Assembly (NCBI RefSeq): GCF_002878395.1
Contig: NC_061115.1
Location: 214,974,034-215,038,033, forward strand
Direction: 5' to 3'
Length of the DNA: 64,000 nt
Source of the DNA: Capsicum annuum
Lineage: Eukaryota; Streptophyta; Magnoliopsida; Solanales; Solanaceae
The notes beneath the pieces are model-generated. The model made no database searches and was not told where the DNA came from. It saw only the letters and a list, made by a program, of their open reading frames with translations. Shown in pieces: positions 35,057-47,226 of the stretch (the first letter of the stretch is position 1; the number at the start of each line of letters is the position of its first letter). The position numbers were made by a program, and so were the translations under genes.

Positions 35057-37009
35057 TGTAGACACGTAATTTTGTCCCTCCGAAAGATATTTTTTGCCTA
35101 TTTACCTTATTCTACCATGTATCCTCATCCGTATGATAAATCCTCTGCAAAAAGACAAAAATAACAAACCAACAACCTACCCTATCAAATAGCAACACCT
35201 CACCACCCCTCCATTTCTTGTCCACAAAGGCAAAAAGGATAAACATACACTAAAAAGGGGGTCCCACGAGGGAACCTTCCAGGAAGGTGCCAAGAACCCT
35301 TTTGTTTTTCATTTTTTTTATATACATACACACATAGGAACCTCAGGATGGTCTTTTCTCGAGAATACATACTATTCATCCTTTTTCTCCAAAAATACAC
35401 AAATTTGAACTAAAAAGAACAAAAGGAAAAACTTCATTTTCGGCTTCTTCTTCATAGATACACACAGAAAAAGCATCCCCAAGGGACCCTATTTTTCTTT
35501 TTCTCTCCACCATAGTCCATACGTATAGCTCACTTTCGTACTCACACCCACGCGAATCGTTCAAGAGAGAGACTGAAATTATTCGTTTAAGATTTTTCGG
35601 CGAACCCATCAAAATCATTGCTGGCATCTGTGTCCATCTCGTTATTCTAATCGAATTCGGTCAGTCATCGTCGGAATCTATTTTTCAGCTCGATATCTCG
35701 GTCGGAACGTGTGTTAGTCTTGGGGTCTCTATTGTTGATTGAGCCAGCGTCGTTTTGTTCGTCTCCACTTCGAATCGACTTCGTGATACTTTTTTTTACT
35801 GGTTTGGATGGCTCGATTGGGGTTTTCGTTTCATTCCTTCGTCTTGACATTAGTTTAAGGGGATTCGTAAACTGTTTGGTCTCAGTCATATTGTTGGGGT
35901 CAGTTTTGGATGACGGTGCCTCTATACCGAGTTGGAATTTCATCATTGTGGGGATTCTTTGCTAGAGTATTTCGGTTTTCGGTTTTCAGACTTCTTTATT
36001 ATCAACAAAACTTTTTATTGAGGTCCATTTCTTTAACCCGATCTCTTCTTTATTCTTGATTGGTTGCATTGACTATAAGTATGTGTTTGGTTGATTATGA
36101 TAGTCTGGTTTCGTTGATATTGTTCTGTTGTTTGAATTCGTTGCTAAAATGAGCACGAATTGTTGAAATGGTTTGTTAATCGTGGAAATTTGTTACAAGA
36201 AAGAATTTGGGGTGGAATTAAAAGTTGATAAAAAGTTGTGTAGTTAAATTTTGGTCGTTTTGTCATTTTGTTCAATTCGGGATAAACATGAATGTGATCG
36301 AGCTCAGATAGGTAAGCGTAGGTCGGGTAGGTAAATTTATGGATTATGGACTGATGGAATATTTGAGTTGTGTGATTGGATGATTTTTTTTTAGCTATAT
36401 TGTGTTGGGATCATTTGTATCATTTGGACGGGGAGTGCCCCGAATTACTTTGTATTGATTTATCCGAGGAATGCCCCGAGGTATCTTGTATTTGGAAGAT
36501 GTTCATGGTGAAGGCCCGAGGCGTCGGGTAGAGCATTAGTCTAGAATTAATTTAGAGTAAGATTTATTTTTACGCAATTTTTTATTTTTGGACTGTATAA
36601 TTGGACTGGACACTAAATTTTGGATTATTTTATCTTGTTTGCTTGATTGATTATTTTGCATGTTTTGTGTGGTTTATACCCTCGTGGTGTCAAAGTTAGC
36701 CGATACGCTCTACCAAGCGATCGTGGTCGAACCACGGGATCGAGGGGTGCCTAACACCTTCCCCTCGGTCAACAGAATTCCTTAGCCGGAATCTCTGTTC
36801 GCGGATCAGTTTTAAAGAGTCAAATTTGTTTTGAAAAGGATTTTTCAAAGGTGACTTGGCACACCGGATTATGCCAAGTGGCGACTCTGAATAAAAAATG
36901 TAAATAATCTTTTTTCGAAACAAATTTTTATTTTTCGTCACTTTGATGATAAAAACCCTTTCGAACCTTAAAAATTAATCTCTTTTGGAGTTGAAAAAGG
37001 GGTGTGACA
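35057..37009 (+). repeat. Ogre-2 3' LTR
   Basis: 1953 bp from TGTAGACACG to TGTGACA, followed by the CCGAC target duplication. It carries the best-preserved copy of the hairpin module (36722-36889). Confidence 0.93.
36722..36889 (+). promoter_or_regulatory. Conserved three-hairpin module plus primer-site-like 11-mer in the LTR
   Basis: Hairpin 1 is CGTGGT...ACCACG (36722-36736). Hairpin 2 is CGAGGGG...CCCCTCG (36741-36767). Hairpin 3 is CTTGGCA...TGCCAAG (36855-36878). Hairpin 3 abuts TGGCGACTCTG (36879-36889), identical to the first 11 bases of the primer binding site. Equivalent modules lie at 1649-1817, about 3640-3805, about 12832-12998 and about 22268-22435. In the most diverged copy hairpin 3 is CTTGGAA...TTCCAAG, a compensatory C:G to A:T change. 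The function is unknown; packaging, dimerisation or tRNA annealing are possible. Confidence 0.7.
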
Positions 37010-37258
37010 CCGACATAATTGGTTTGGTTTTTTTTCAATAGAAAACCAAACCAACCCGACCTATGTACACCCCTAATTATGGCTTTGACTTTTCAAAAAA
37101 AATTCAATGCATCATACTAAAACATTACACATGTAGAAATATACGTTCAAAAGAAAGTACACACTCCTTTTAGTAATAAGTAAACATTTCAATCAAGATA
37201 GAATAGTCAAAGTTTCAACATCCAAATATTTAGCTCTATACTAAGTACTAACACTAGG

Positions 37259-37598
37259 CAGGGGCGGCTCAAGCAAATCCGTGGCCTAAGGCTAAAATCG
37301 AACGGAGGCCTTAACTTTTTAAGAAAAAATAATTATTTTAAAGTCTACTTATAAAAAAAGCTTTTAAAATTAATAATATAATCAATATATTAATTTCTTG
37401 AGACCTATTTCTCTGGACTAAATATATCAAACTCCTTCTAAATGTTTTTATATAAAAAGTTTATTTTTCTACAAATAATACTTAATATATTTTTGTTAAA
37501 ATCTGTAATGTGTTATTACTAAAAAAAAAAATGAGGCCCCTCAAATTTGGGGGCCGAAGGCAGCCCTTTATTTTTTCGAAAGGGTAGAGCCGCCCCTT
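37259..37598. mobile_element. hAT-type MITE (CAGGGGCGGCTC ... GAGCCGCCCCTT)
   Basis: 340 bp with 12-bp inverted termini. Flanks ACACTAGG (37251-37258) and GCACTAGG (37599-37606) agree at 7 of 8 bases, fitting a hAT target duplication. The interior is AT-rich with GAGGCC near both ends. Confidence 0.85.
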
Positions 37599-37621
37599 GC
37601 ACTAGGTTGTATATTTGTTAG

Positions 37622-37666
<45 letters not shown>

Positions 37667-38164
37667 GTAACTATATACTTCGATATTTTTGGTATGTTAT
37701 TTGTAAATACCGAATACCAAACCAAATATCAAAAAAATTAAAATGTATACTATATACCATATCAAATATCATAATACCAAATCGTGGTATCAAAAATTTT
37801 AATTTGGTATGATAATTCAGTATATACCATACCATGCTCGCCCCTAGTTAAAGCCATGTGTTTTAATAAATAGTTGTTGGTAGATCAGATAGAAAACTCA
37901 TGCACCTAATAAGTTAAAGTAATATGATACACATGCATGATCCATACTTTGTCACTACAAAAAAACTGTTAAATTATGGCAGTTTATTTATAGGGGCCAT
38001 AAGAAACTCCCACTACACATTCAATTTGTGGCATTTGTGTTAACCCCCGCAAAATAATTTTTTCTATGGAAGTTGTAAAAAATCCAGTATAGATTCAATT
38101 TGTGGCGTGTGCTTCAACCTCCTCAAAATTATTCCATTTGTAGTAATTTTCTTGTGCAGGTTTT

Positions 38165-41100
38165 ATAGTTGCACTATAATGGAATGATCTCCACGATTTA
38201 TTTTAAGTAAACAAGTCATTTATAATCATCATAATGAGCTTAAATGACGTGTTTCGATGCCACCACAGTTCCTTTCGCTATTAGTACTAATAGACATTTT
38301 CAAAAAACTCACAATAAAATGTATGCGCTTGATAATGGCTTATATAATTTCGAATCACCATATAATGCACATTTTATATAGAAAAAGTTTCAGACATAGC
38401 TAATATTTAGGCAAAACATGAGGCGACATAGCTAAAGTTTGACTAATTACAGGATATAGCTATACTTTACTAGCTAAATATACAAATTAGAAATTGTATT
38501 ACGTATATGCGAATACAAATTCACTTAGAGATTTGAATGATCCCTAAAATTTACTTTGTGGTATGCAAATATAAAATTTTAGAGATTTGTACATAAGCCT
38601 CGAAACTAGAGAAAGCCCCCTGTCATACACCCACCCCCCACCTCACTCCAAAAAAACAATTAGAGATTGATATATGAGTCCTGTGATATACAAATGTACA
38701 AGTACAACATAAATGTATATTTAGCTACTTAATTCAAATCTTAATTGAAAGTGATAATTATTTTAAATAATTCAAATCTTAATTGCAAGTGATAATTATT
38801 TTAAAGATTATCGACGGCTTGTAATTATGACTTATTTTCTATTCCACACAATTTTTTCTTTTATCTAATCTATTATAATTGTATAAGATAATAATTTGAA
38901 AGTTTCACCATAAGCAATTAACAATTTTGTGATACCAAATTTTAGATTCTATTTTGCACCATTTTGAAATCAATCGTGATTCATAATAATTTTTTAACAC
39001 TTGAAAGGACTAAATGAGTAAAATATTCAATATCTGAAACATAGTTATCCCAAAAATTACATCGAGATTCAAGTTAGAGTTTCAATAGCAAAAAAAAAAA
39101 AGTTTGGATCCTAGTAATGAATACTAATTGACACTTGCTCTATCTCCATCATTATTTCTATCGGAGGATCTTCTTGATCCAATTGGTGGATAAGTAACTC
39201 ATCTTTACAATAAATTTTTGATTTATACCTTGGAGCTCGAGTCTTACTCTTTGATTCGAGTATTTTTATGTCAATATGTATATTGTTTGATTTACCTAGC
39301 CTTCTAGGTACACTTTTAAATAGATCTAACATATCTGAAAACTTGATGAAAATGACCAGAGTGAAACGTTGAATTGGTTAATGTCAATTAAGCTACGGAT
39401 AATTAAATCTTTCGAGAGTTAATAATCGGATGTGCCTTCTTAAATCCAATTCCAGATATCTAAAACTATTTATCTAAAAAAGGACTGGGGAAGACGGAAA
39501 GGGGAGAGGGGAGGAGGGGTAACTTAACTTAGATAACGATCATGTTCTGAGATCCCAAGTAAATCTTCTTTATTAAATAATGTCATGAACTCTCACGGTC
39601 TATTTAGTCATGTACGACTAAAATACATGAAGTTTTGAAAAGATTTTTTTTTTAAATATCCTATAAAGTCCCCACATTTCCACAATCGTACTATCTAATT
39701 TTTAATCTATGCTCCTCAACAATATTAATCATCCAATCTAGGACAACCAACAAGAGAATCTTTATGTATGTATGTATTATTTCAATAATTATTTACTTAA
39801 TTATCACACATTTAGTTATTGTGTTATCGTTCATTTATAGTATCAAAAAATAATTAACTCATTTGAATTAATTATATTACTTGTAACCTTATTCAAATAA
39901 ATTTGACTTACTGACCTAATAATCATATTTTAGATTAAATAATTAATAATTTTAAAATTTTGTAATTTTATCTAATTTATGATATTTTGCAACTTAAATA
40001 TCAAAAGAATTATTTTAACAAATTTTGTTAGTTTGTTCTTTATTTTACTTTATTATTTGTTTGGATATTTTTTTCATTGGTTTCCATATTTTTAGAGAAT
40101 ACTAGTTTAGTGTACGTGTTTGGCACGTGTATCTTGCATTAATTGATGTTATATCTATTTAAATTATACAAATAAATATGGTATCTTAAACTTTACAGTA
40201 ATTTTTAATTGTTTTCTTAGTTCGTAGATTTATGATGACACACGTAAAACTTATCCTATTCTATGTTAAATTTATGTGAACTTATAAAGATGAAATTTTT
40301 AGTTTAGCTACTTTCTTTAACAAAATTAAAAAATTTGAACTTTGGGAAAAAAATAAAACTTGACCAGCCAAAATAAAATTTTAAGACTTAATGAGTTTGA
40401 ACTTCCTCCATGTCTTTGCAAATCCTTTTTAATATTAATTCTAATTGCATTTTAAATATGTGATTGCTAAACAAATTGAATTGTGTGCTAAGAAATCTAA
40501 AAAAATGTGAAAATCAATAATAGCGTCAAATAAATAGTTTATGAATTACGTAGTTTAAAAAAATATATAAGAAAATTATGCAATAATCAATATGTGATTA
40601 TAAATAATATTATATGTAAAATTACACACTCAATTAATAAAAAAAGAGGAACAATATTAACATGGTTGATAGGAGAATTTCTATTTTTATTTTACATATT
40701 GCATAGTCTACCTATAAAAATCGAGCAATAACTTAATAATGTAAAGTAAATTTAGTTAGAGCTACACAATGGTCTCTTGTTCTGAATCCCAAAAAAAATT
40801 ATAGCAATGTTCACTCAAACGACATCATTTAATTAGTCAAACCTCTTATGTACCCTTGTATTGAACTCAAATTATGAGCATATCGATGGGATCTATACAA
40901 CATAGTGTCGTGCGAAATCTAACAAAGAAATCTTAAGCGACCATAACAAAGAAAAAACTTGTACGATGACTACATTGTGAATTTAATTGTATAGTAAATT
41001 TAGTTAAAGCTACACAAAGGTCTGTTGTTCCGAATTTTAAAAAGAACCACGATGATGTTCAAGCGAATGACGTCATCTAATAAGTCCAATCTCTTGATGT

Positions 41101-41970
41101 ACCCTTAGAACATGATTGAACCCAAATTGTAAGCACATTGATGGATCTATACGACATGACACCGTGCGAAGCTAATAAAAAAATCTTGAGTGACAATAAC
41201 AAAGAAAAAACTTATTTGAGAACTACATTGTGGATATAATAATGCATGAAGAAAGAATTCTCAATTTATAAAAGTTTGAAACCTTATCCTACCAAAAAAT
41301 AAATTAATTATCCAAATATGATAAATTTTATTTTTCTTCTATAAGTTATTTATTAATATAAGAATAATATAGTTGGTGTCCTTTTTCACTTCAAATTTGT
41401 ATACGTTTCTGATGTCCTTTTTAACATTAAATTTGTATTCTTTCCTTTTATGTGATTTGATTAAAAATTTGCATGAACTTCTTTTTAGGGTTTAGTTTTT
41501 GTTTCTTTTTTCCAAGACGTTTTTGGTTTTCCTTTTTTATTCAAATTTGTATGCTTATATTATTTAAATAGAAAAATTTATATAATAGAGTAAATGACGA
41601 TTTTATCTATTGTGGGGTATTTTAATGAAGGGAAAAAAGTTTAAGTCACTTTTCTAAAGGTCTTCACACTTATAATATATTATAATAATTATATTATTAT
41701 TATTATTACTATTATTATTATTATTATATAGATATAGATATAGATAGATTATAGATATAGATTATAGATATATTGATTATGCTTAAGAAGCAATATTTTT
41801 ATTAGTAAGTTAGTTCCATTTTAAAATAAATAAATAAAATATTTATTTAAATATTAAAATAAAAGAGAAAAATAGGAAAAAGAATTAAGATGTTGTAAAA
41901 GACAAAAGTATAAACCATCTTCCTAGATTTTGATATTCATTAGGAGGGTTATTAGTAAATGAGACTAAAA
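38165..41970. other. CACTA interior, AT-rich, no recognised gene
   Basis: About 3.8 kb with no frame I can assign. A 73-codon minus-strand frame at 39111-39332 (FKSVPRRLGKSNNIHIDIKI) is unrecognised and could be captured coding DNA or chance. A TTA/ATT microsatellite and TAGATA repeats lie at 41690-41775. Confidence 0.5.
40741..41219 (+). repeat. Tandem duplication (~240 bp x2) inside CACTA
   Basis: Two adjacent copies start at GTAAATTTAGTTAGAGCTAC (about 40746) and GTAAATTTAGTTAAAGCTAC (about 40990). Each continues through TGATGTACCC-like and GTGCGAA to AACAAAGAAAAAACTT. They differ at many positions, so the duplication is old. Confidence 0.7.
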
Positions 41971-43717
41971 TTATGTGCGGCAAAATCCCCCTCTTCCCTC
42001 GCCCTTTCCTTCTCCAAAGGGCACAATTTTCCTTTTCCTTTTCCTTCGCCTTTGATTTGACTAATTCAGTTGAATCTGAAATAATCTTCGTCCCCATCCC
42101 CCCACCCCCACTCCCTCGACCCAAAGAAGAGAGAGTGTGCACATCAGTTAAGGAGTGCACTTGCCACGGAATCCCAGATTCACGTCCACTTGAGGTTTGT
42201 TCTACTGAATAGTTATTTCCTTTATAATCAAGAATTTAACGTTGCAACAGGCTAACATTCTTATGCTTTGTGATATTTAATTATTCAAGATGGAGATATT
42301 GTCAATATTGATGTCACCGTTTATCTTAATCTAAGTTGTTTGTTGTAGTTAATTAGTACCATTATGTGTCACTTAATTTCTTCAACTTTTTTGTTTAAAC
42401 CAATGTTTTGTTATGCACCAATAGAGAGAAAATGGCATGAGATGCCTTCTTGTAGCTATAAATATGATGTAATTGTTTGGTTCCTCACGTTTCTTCAAGA
42501 TGTCCTCATCCTTATTCTTGAGAACCAGGGTATTTTGCATCACTAATGGCAACTTTGATGTAATCTTCTAGTGTTGGTTTTCCTATCTGTTGATTGGGAT
42601 TTAAATCACTAGATTGTAACTATTGGTACTTGTGAGAAATATAGGTGAAGAATATTATTGAATTGTTGTAACCAACATTTTGAGACCCTATTTCTAGACA
42701 CTAAATTCTAATCCTTTTCCAAATAGCACATTATATTAGAATCCTCTTTTCCAAGTAGGATGCTATATGTTATTCCTATTCCTACTCATATTCTAACACT
42801 TGTAATCTTTGAAATGAATTTGCGTTATCTTGATTTATTGCTCCCTCTTATGCTACCATACAAAAATGGTAGCATAGTAGAAGAGGAAAGCTAGTTCTGA
42901 GAGGTATGCATGCTATTAATTTGGGCTCTTGTCTTTTTTTTTTTGCACATCTTTGATCATGAAAAAATCTAAAAATTGCTTCAAAAATGGCTCCGAAGCC
43001 AAAAACAAAGGAGACATTGGCAACAGCAGCAACTATATTAATTGAAGATCTCTTTACTAACCTCAATCGCCACGTCCAACAGTCTGAATATTGTAAAAAG
43101 GCTTAGTGGTGGCGTTAGTGAAAGCAGATTGTATAGACGAAGCATTGCCTTCTATTAAAAAGGCTTTTATTGATCTTAGCTTCTTTAAGGTAATTATAAT
43201 GCATGTTGTAGTTTGGAGGGTATTGATCCATTCGACTAGTAGTAGTAGTAGTATTACTCTTGTTACTTGTTCTTCAATTTCTGTTATTACTAACATGTAG
43301 GCTTGATGATAGTATTATTTTGGTATCGTTTATGGTATGGTTCTGCTACTATAAGATTGTCATGTCAAACAAATGATTGCAGTACGAGCTAACAACCTAG
43401 TTTCCCTTGACACAAAGCTCAACCTCGAGAAAGAAACTTAGTTGTCTGTTAAGTTTTTGACTTAATGTTACCCATGTTGTTAAAAGAGTATACCTAGCGA
43501 ACACTTGAAGGTAAATTTGTGTTGCTGACTATCGAATTAGTGTCTTCATTGTCATTGGATTTTGTTTGAACTTAAAGGAGAATTCAATCATCAAAAAATA
43601 GTTCGTGTTTGCCTTATTAATGAGTCAACTTCTGAATTAGTTTATCCCTTATCCGTCGTACTAAACGAGCCCTTATTTCCATTACTTCTTCTTATAGACT
43701 ATTTTTATCTTGAACCA

Positions 43718-43830
43718 TAGGTCTATCAGAAATAGCTTCTCTACCTCTGAGGTAGAGGTCATGTCAGCGTACACTCTACCTTTTCCAGACATGACTTTTT
43801 GAGAATACACTGGTATATTGTTGTTGTCAT
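43718..43830 (+). repeat. TS-type SINE 3' remnant
   Basis: GGTCTATCAGAAATAGCTTC, then TCTACCTC...GTAGAGGT, then GCGTACACTCTACC, ending TTGTTGTTGT. This is the characteristic 3' half of a SINE family common in Solanaceae. It is in the captured SRP72 intron. Confidence 0.65.
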
Positions 43831-44181
43831 GAACATTATGCACATGCACTGGGAAGTAGAATAGGAAATATACGAGCAGTCATCTCAGTTCTTGATCTTT
43901 TCTACGTGGGATATTTAACTATTTCATAAGCTTCTTTTCAATGCCAAGTTTGCTTGGGTTAATCCATCACCCAACTTTATGCAAACTCTTCTTCTTCTTC
44001 TTTTGTGATGAAGCGGTTCTATTAAAAGAAATAAAGGAGGTGCAATATATTTGCAAAGAAAATAAGTGACAACTCCAGAATTGAAAAAACAAATCTGGGA
44101 GTTAAACCAATAACAAAAACTCAAGCTATTAGGTTAACGAGAGGAAGCTAATGAAGTCTACAAGGTAAATCATATTGTTTA

Positions 44182-44860
44182 CTAGGGAATAGTTTCTCCA
44201 ACTAAAAGAGTCACCAGTCTTTTAGATTTCGAAGAGCAGTTAGTAGTTGAAGTCCCTTCAAAACATTTGTTGTTTCTATCGATCCATATACTCCAAAATA
44301 TACAGGTTGGTATCATTTGCCAGATTCTCTTGATGGATCTTTCCACTTTCCATGAGCTCCAACTTTCAACTTCTTCTTTCAGAGTGGCTGGTGTTGACCA
44401 GCTGAAGCCAAAAACTATGAGATACATAGACCAAATGTCTACTGCAACAGGGCAGTGTAAAAATAAATGATTCACTGTTTCTTACTTAAGATGACACATG
44501 AAGCATCTGTTCGCTAACTGGAAGCCCTTCTTCTTTAGATTGTCATGAGTGAGGGTTCCATTTAGTAGAGATGTCCAGAGAAAACACTTGATCTTAAGGG
44601 TTGGATTTCCAGACCAATTTCCAAGGTCAGTGGTCAATTAAAGTGTTTGGGATGTTGAGTCTGTTGTAGCCTGCCTTGATAGAGTAAACTCATTTGCTTG
44701 AGCCATTCCATTTGAGATTGTCTGTGTCTTGGGGATTTACTACGAAACCTTCCAAGAGATTGTATAAATCAAAGAGCTCACGCAACTCCCAGTCTCGCAA
44801 ATATCTTCTGAAGTTAAGGTCCCATATGTCTCCATCTCTATTTCTTGCACTATGCAGGTT
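44182..44860 (-). pseudogene. LINE reverse-transcriptase 3' fragment (zf-RVT region)
   Basis: Read on the minus strand it gives the end of a plant L1-type ORF2: LRDWELRELFDLYNLLEG, then KKKGFQLANRCFMCHLK, a stop, ETVNHLFLHCPVAVDIWSMY, and IPTCIFWSIWIDRNNKCFEG. The C-x2-C and H-x4-C pattern is the zinc-binding domain that follows the RT. It is 5'-truncated and inserted in the SRP72 intron in the opposite orientation. Confidence 0.8.
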
Positions 44861-44873
44861 CTTTTTATATATA

Positions 44874-44914
<41 letters not shown>

Positions 44915-46107
44915 TATGTTTACTGCTTATCTCCTCTATTTGATGAAAATAAAATATGTTCCTTTCTCTTCAATTCTGGATTTTGTTTCTCTCATTATTT
45001 TTCTTTTTTCACTGTCATGCTTTCTTTGAAAAGGCATATTGCTTATATCGGCAAAATAAATTGTATGAGGCTTTACATTCCTTGAAGGGGAAAAAGGAAG
45101 TGCTGATTCAATGCAGTTGGAATCTCAGATTTTATATCGTTTAGGAAAGATGGGTGCATATGTCGATATTTATCAAAAGCTCCCAAATTTCTCGATAGAT
45201 TCGTTGGAGATAAATCTTGTTGCTGGTCTGATTTCTGCTGGAAGGACTTCTGAAGTGCAGGGAACGTTGAATTCATTGAGAGTTAAAGCAACTAGTAGTT
45301 TCGAACTAGCTTACAACACTGCTTGTTCTTTGATTGAAAGGGAAAAGTATAAAGATGCAGAACAACTGTTATTGTCAGCTCAAAGGAAAGTTTTCCCCAC
45401 CCCTAATAAGTTTTTAATGATATCATGAAAGAATTAGATTCAGTTCGTCCTGACTTGTTTTATTTGTGTGACTTTATCCATTTTCTTAATACTTGATGAC
45501 ACACGATCTATGACTAGTTAAAAAAAATCAGATATTTCCTCGTTTGGAAGTTATTCTTAAGGGCTCAAGTTGGCATCAAGATGTACGTACTTTAGCTATT
45601 ATATTCTTGTCTTTATGAACCCAGGAGAATCTTAAGCATCTTTTTATTTTCTTATTTAGGTTAACAAATGACAATTTAGAACTAGCCTAATTGAAGAGAT
45701 GGGCCAGCACAGGGGTTAAAATATCTACAAAGCTTCTATAGTTTCTTATTATGTCTTATGTAAATGGAATTTACAGTTTTATACAAGAAAAGAATGTGTG
45801 TGGGTTGTAACAAGTAGTTAGAAAAGCTCTTGTATAGCCGGATTAATAATCCTAAGACTGTGTCCATAGGTAGGAGCCTCTAGTCAGGAGAATTTGGGTG
45901 TGGTAGGTGTCTTTGGTCTATGAGTGTATGTTACTACTAGGTGGTGTCCTATGTCATATGTCTTATTTCTTATTTCATATTGCGTTTATTTCTCTTATTT
46001 CGTATTACTCTGATTTCTACTTTTATTATTTCTTATTCCTTACTTATGTTGTGCTATCCTTCCTGCTTCACATTTCATTACCGTCTTATTTACTATCCTT
46101 TATATTG

Positions 46108-46227
46108 AGATGGGGTCTATTGGAAACAACCTTTCTACTTCTTCGGAGGTAGCGGTATGGACTGCGTACATTTTACCCTCCCCAGACCCCATTTTATGGG
46201 AATACACTAGATTTGTTGTTGTTTGAT
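46108..46227 (+). repeat. TS-type SINE 3' remnant
   Basis: GGTCTATTGGAAACAACCTT, GCGTACATTTTACCCTCCCC, AGACCCCATTTTATGGGAAT, ending TTTGTTGTTGTTTG. It is better preserved than the copy at 43718. Confidence 0.75.
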
Positions 46228-46396
46228 CATGAATTTTTCATTTAGATATGAAGATATTCCGCCATTTTTATACACTGTTACGTCTTTACAATATTATTAG
46301 CTCACATCAAAATGATTTTAGAATCAAAAGGAATAGATTCTGAACAAAAATTCACTGAATTTTGAATGGCCACAAACTTGATCCTCTCTAACTTGT

Positions 46397-46795
46397 CTAC
46401 ACTTGGTCATGGTTGGAGTGTTGATTATTTTCATGTAAATTTGATTTCTTCTCATCATTGTATGACTTAACGTTATTGCTATGACACTTTTCCATCTGTA
46501 TGGACTCATCAACAACAAATGTAATCTTGTTTAAATTTTTTTTGTCATAGTAAATGAAATACAAGGTCAGTTGCACTACTACTAAACCCAAGCCAACGCT
46601 TGTTGCAGTGCCAATACATGGGTTCATTCCTAGCAGAGCATAAATGAACCAGCAGGAGCAACACACGACAACGGCAAATGACAGGAAAAATGGCATGTAC
46701 TCCACGCTCTTTGTCCTAATTACTAGTCTAATGATAAACAAAGCAGATACATACATAACAATGGAGAAGATGGTGGAAGCAATAAAAATATTGTG
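46397..46795 (-). pseudogene. Captured fragment of a SWEET sugar transporter gene
   Basis: SWEETs are membrane uniporters for sucrose or hexoses with two three-helix MtN3/saliva repeats. The minus strand encodes most of the second repeat: IASTIFSIVMYVSALFIIRL, then VIRTKSVEYMPFFLS (the conserved TKSVE(F/Y)MPF motif), CWFIYALLGMNP, and GLGLVVVQLTLYFIYY. A hydrophilic tail and stop at 46397 follow. The first repeat and the remaining exons are absent, and conserved residues of the fifth and sixth helices are altered (PCIGTATSVG). It lies inside the CACTA element near its right end, opposite in orientation to the SRP72 piece. A functional protein is unlikely. Confidence 0.82.
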
Positions 46796-47226
46796 GTGGA
46801 GTTAAACTGCCACAAATTATTATTTTTTAAGTATTAATTTCATATTGTAGTGGTTGAAAACTCCCACATAATTTTCTGAGAAAACAACTAATATTTTATT
46901 GTGGCATTTATAGAACACCACATTATTTTTTTGTGACATTGTGACCATATTGAGGGGGTTTATAAACTCCCGCAATATTTTTTTTTTGAAACATTAATAT
47001 CATATTGCGAGAGTTCTAAGCTGTCACTTATTAACTTAAAAAATCCCATAGATTCAAAATTTATTTTGTGGCGGACGTCGGAGAGGTTTCGAAAAAACGC
47101 CACAATATTACTCGTGCCAAGGCTTATTGTGGCACTTTCCGAAACCACCGCAATTCTTTTTTTCGCGGTTAAAAACCGTTACAAATTGATAAAAATCCGC
47201 AACAATTTACCAGCTTTTTTATAGTG

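Larger units (their letters stand above)
20610..37009 (+). mobile_element. Ogre-2: 16.4-kb Ty3/gypsy Ogre/Tat retrotransposon with all domains
   Basis: Complete structure: 5' LTR, primer site, long leader, gag, protease, intron, RT, two RNase H regions, integrase, long 3' UTR with a minisatellite, polypurine tract, 3' LTR. Target duplication CCGAC is present at 20605-20609 and 37010-37014. In the first 225 bp of the LTRs I count about 8 differences (about 96% identity), so it is younger than Ogre-1. Many stops, a frameshift and an RT deletion make it non-functional. The Gag-Pro type, G-patch-like motif, intron and size identify the Ogre branch of the Tat lineage. Confidence 0.93.
42987..45390 (+). 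pseudogene. SRP72: Captured fragment of an SRP72 gene (signal recognition particle subunit)
   Basis: SRP72 is the tetratricopeptide scaffold subunit of the signal recognition particle in the cytosol. Exon 1 begins at 42987 (MAPKPKTKETLATAATILIE, then DLFTNLNRHVQQSEY) and, after a deletion and stop near 43105, resumes as VALVKADCIDEAL...IDLSFFK, ending at 43189 before GTAATT. The next exon starts at 45034 after AAAAG as AYCLYRQNKLYEALHSLKG, which restores the family's FFK-AYCLYR junction in phase. A one-base frameshift follows near 45090; from 45111 MQLESQILYRLGKMG to LLLSAQRKV continues. The gene stops there, a small part of a roughly 650-residue protein. The intron contains a LINE piece. It lies wholly inside the CACTA element, so it is a transduplicated fragment. 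Confidence 0.85.
37953..47226. mobile_element. CACTA (En/Spm) element carrying host-gene fragments
   Basis: Starts CACTACAAAAAAACTG and ends CAGCTTTTTTATAGTG. The outer 30 bp match as inverted repeats at about 23 positions. The 3-bp target duplication TGT (37950-37952 and 47227-47229) is confirmed by an uninterrupted version of the site in the left inverted-repeat arm (around 13966-13972, minus strand). Subterminal regions contain many GTGGC/GCCAC motifs (37975-38160 and 46795-47210), as expected for transposase-binding arrays. No TnpA- or TnpD-like frame is visible, so it is non-autonomous. It contains SRP72 and SWEET gene fragments, a LINE fragment and two SINE remnants. Confidence 0.9.

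Noticed and set aside
39111..39332. Possible CACTA transposase exon
   Set aside because: The 73-codon minus-strand frame has no recognisable transposase motif and no neighbours that extend it; left as unassigned.
41973..42212. A proline/serine-rich frame upstream of the SRP72 fragment
   Set aside because: Could be 5' UTR or another captured scrap, but no family is recognisable and there is no support for translation.
44694..45029. A 111-codon plus-strand frame including a TA microsatellite
   Set aside because: Antisense of the LINE fragment continuing into (TA)n and intron; no domain.
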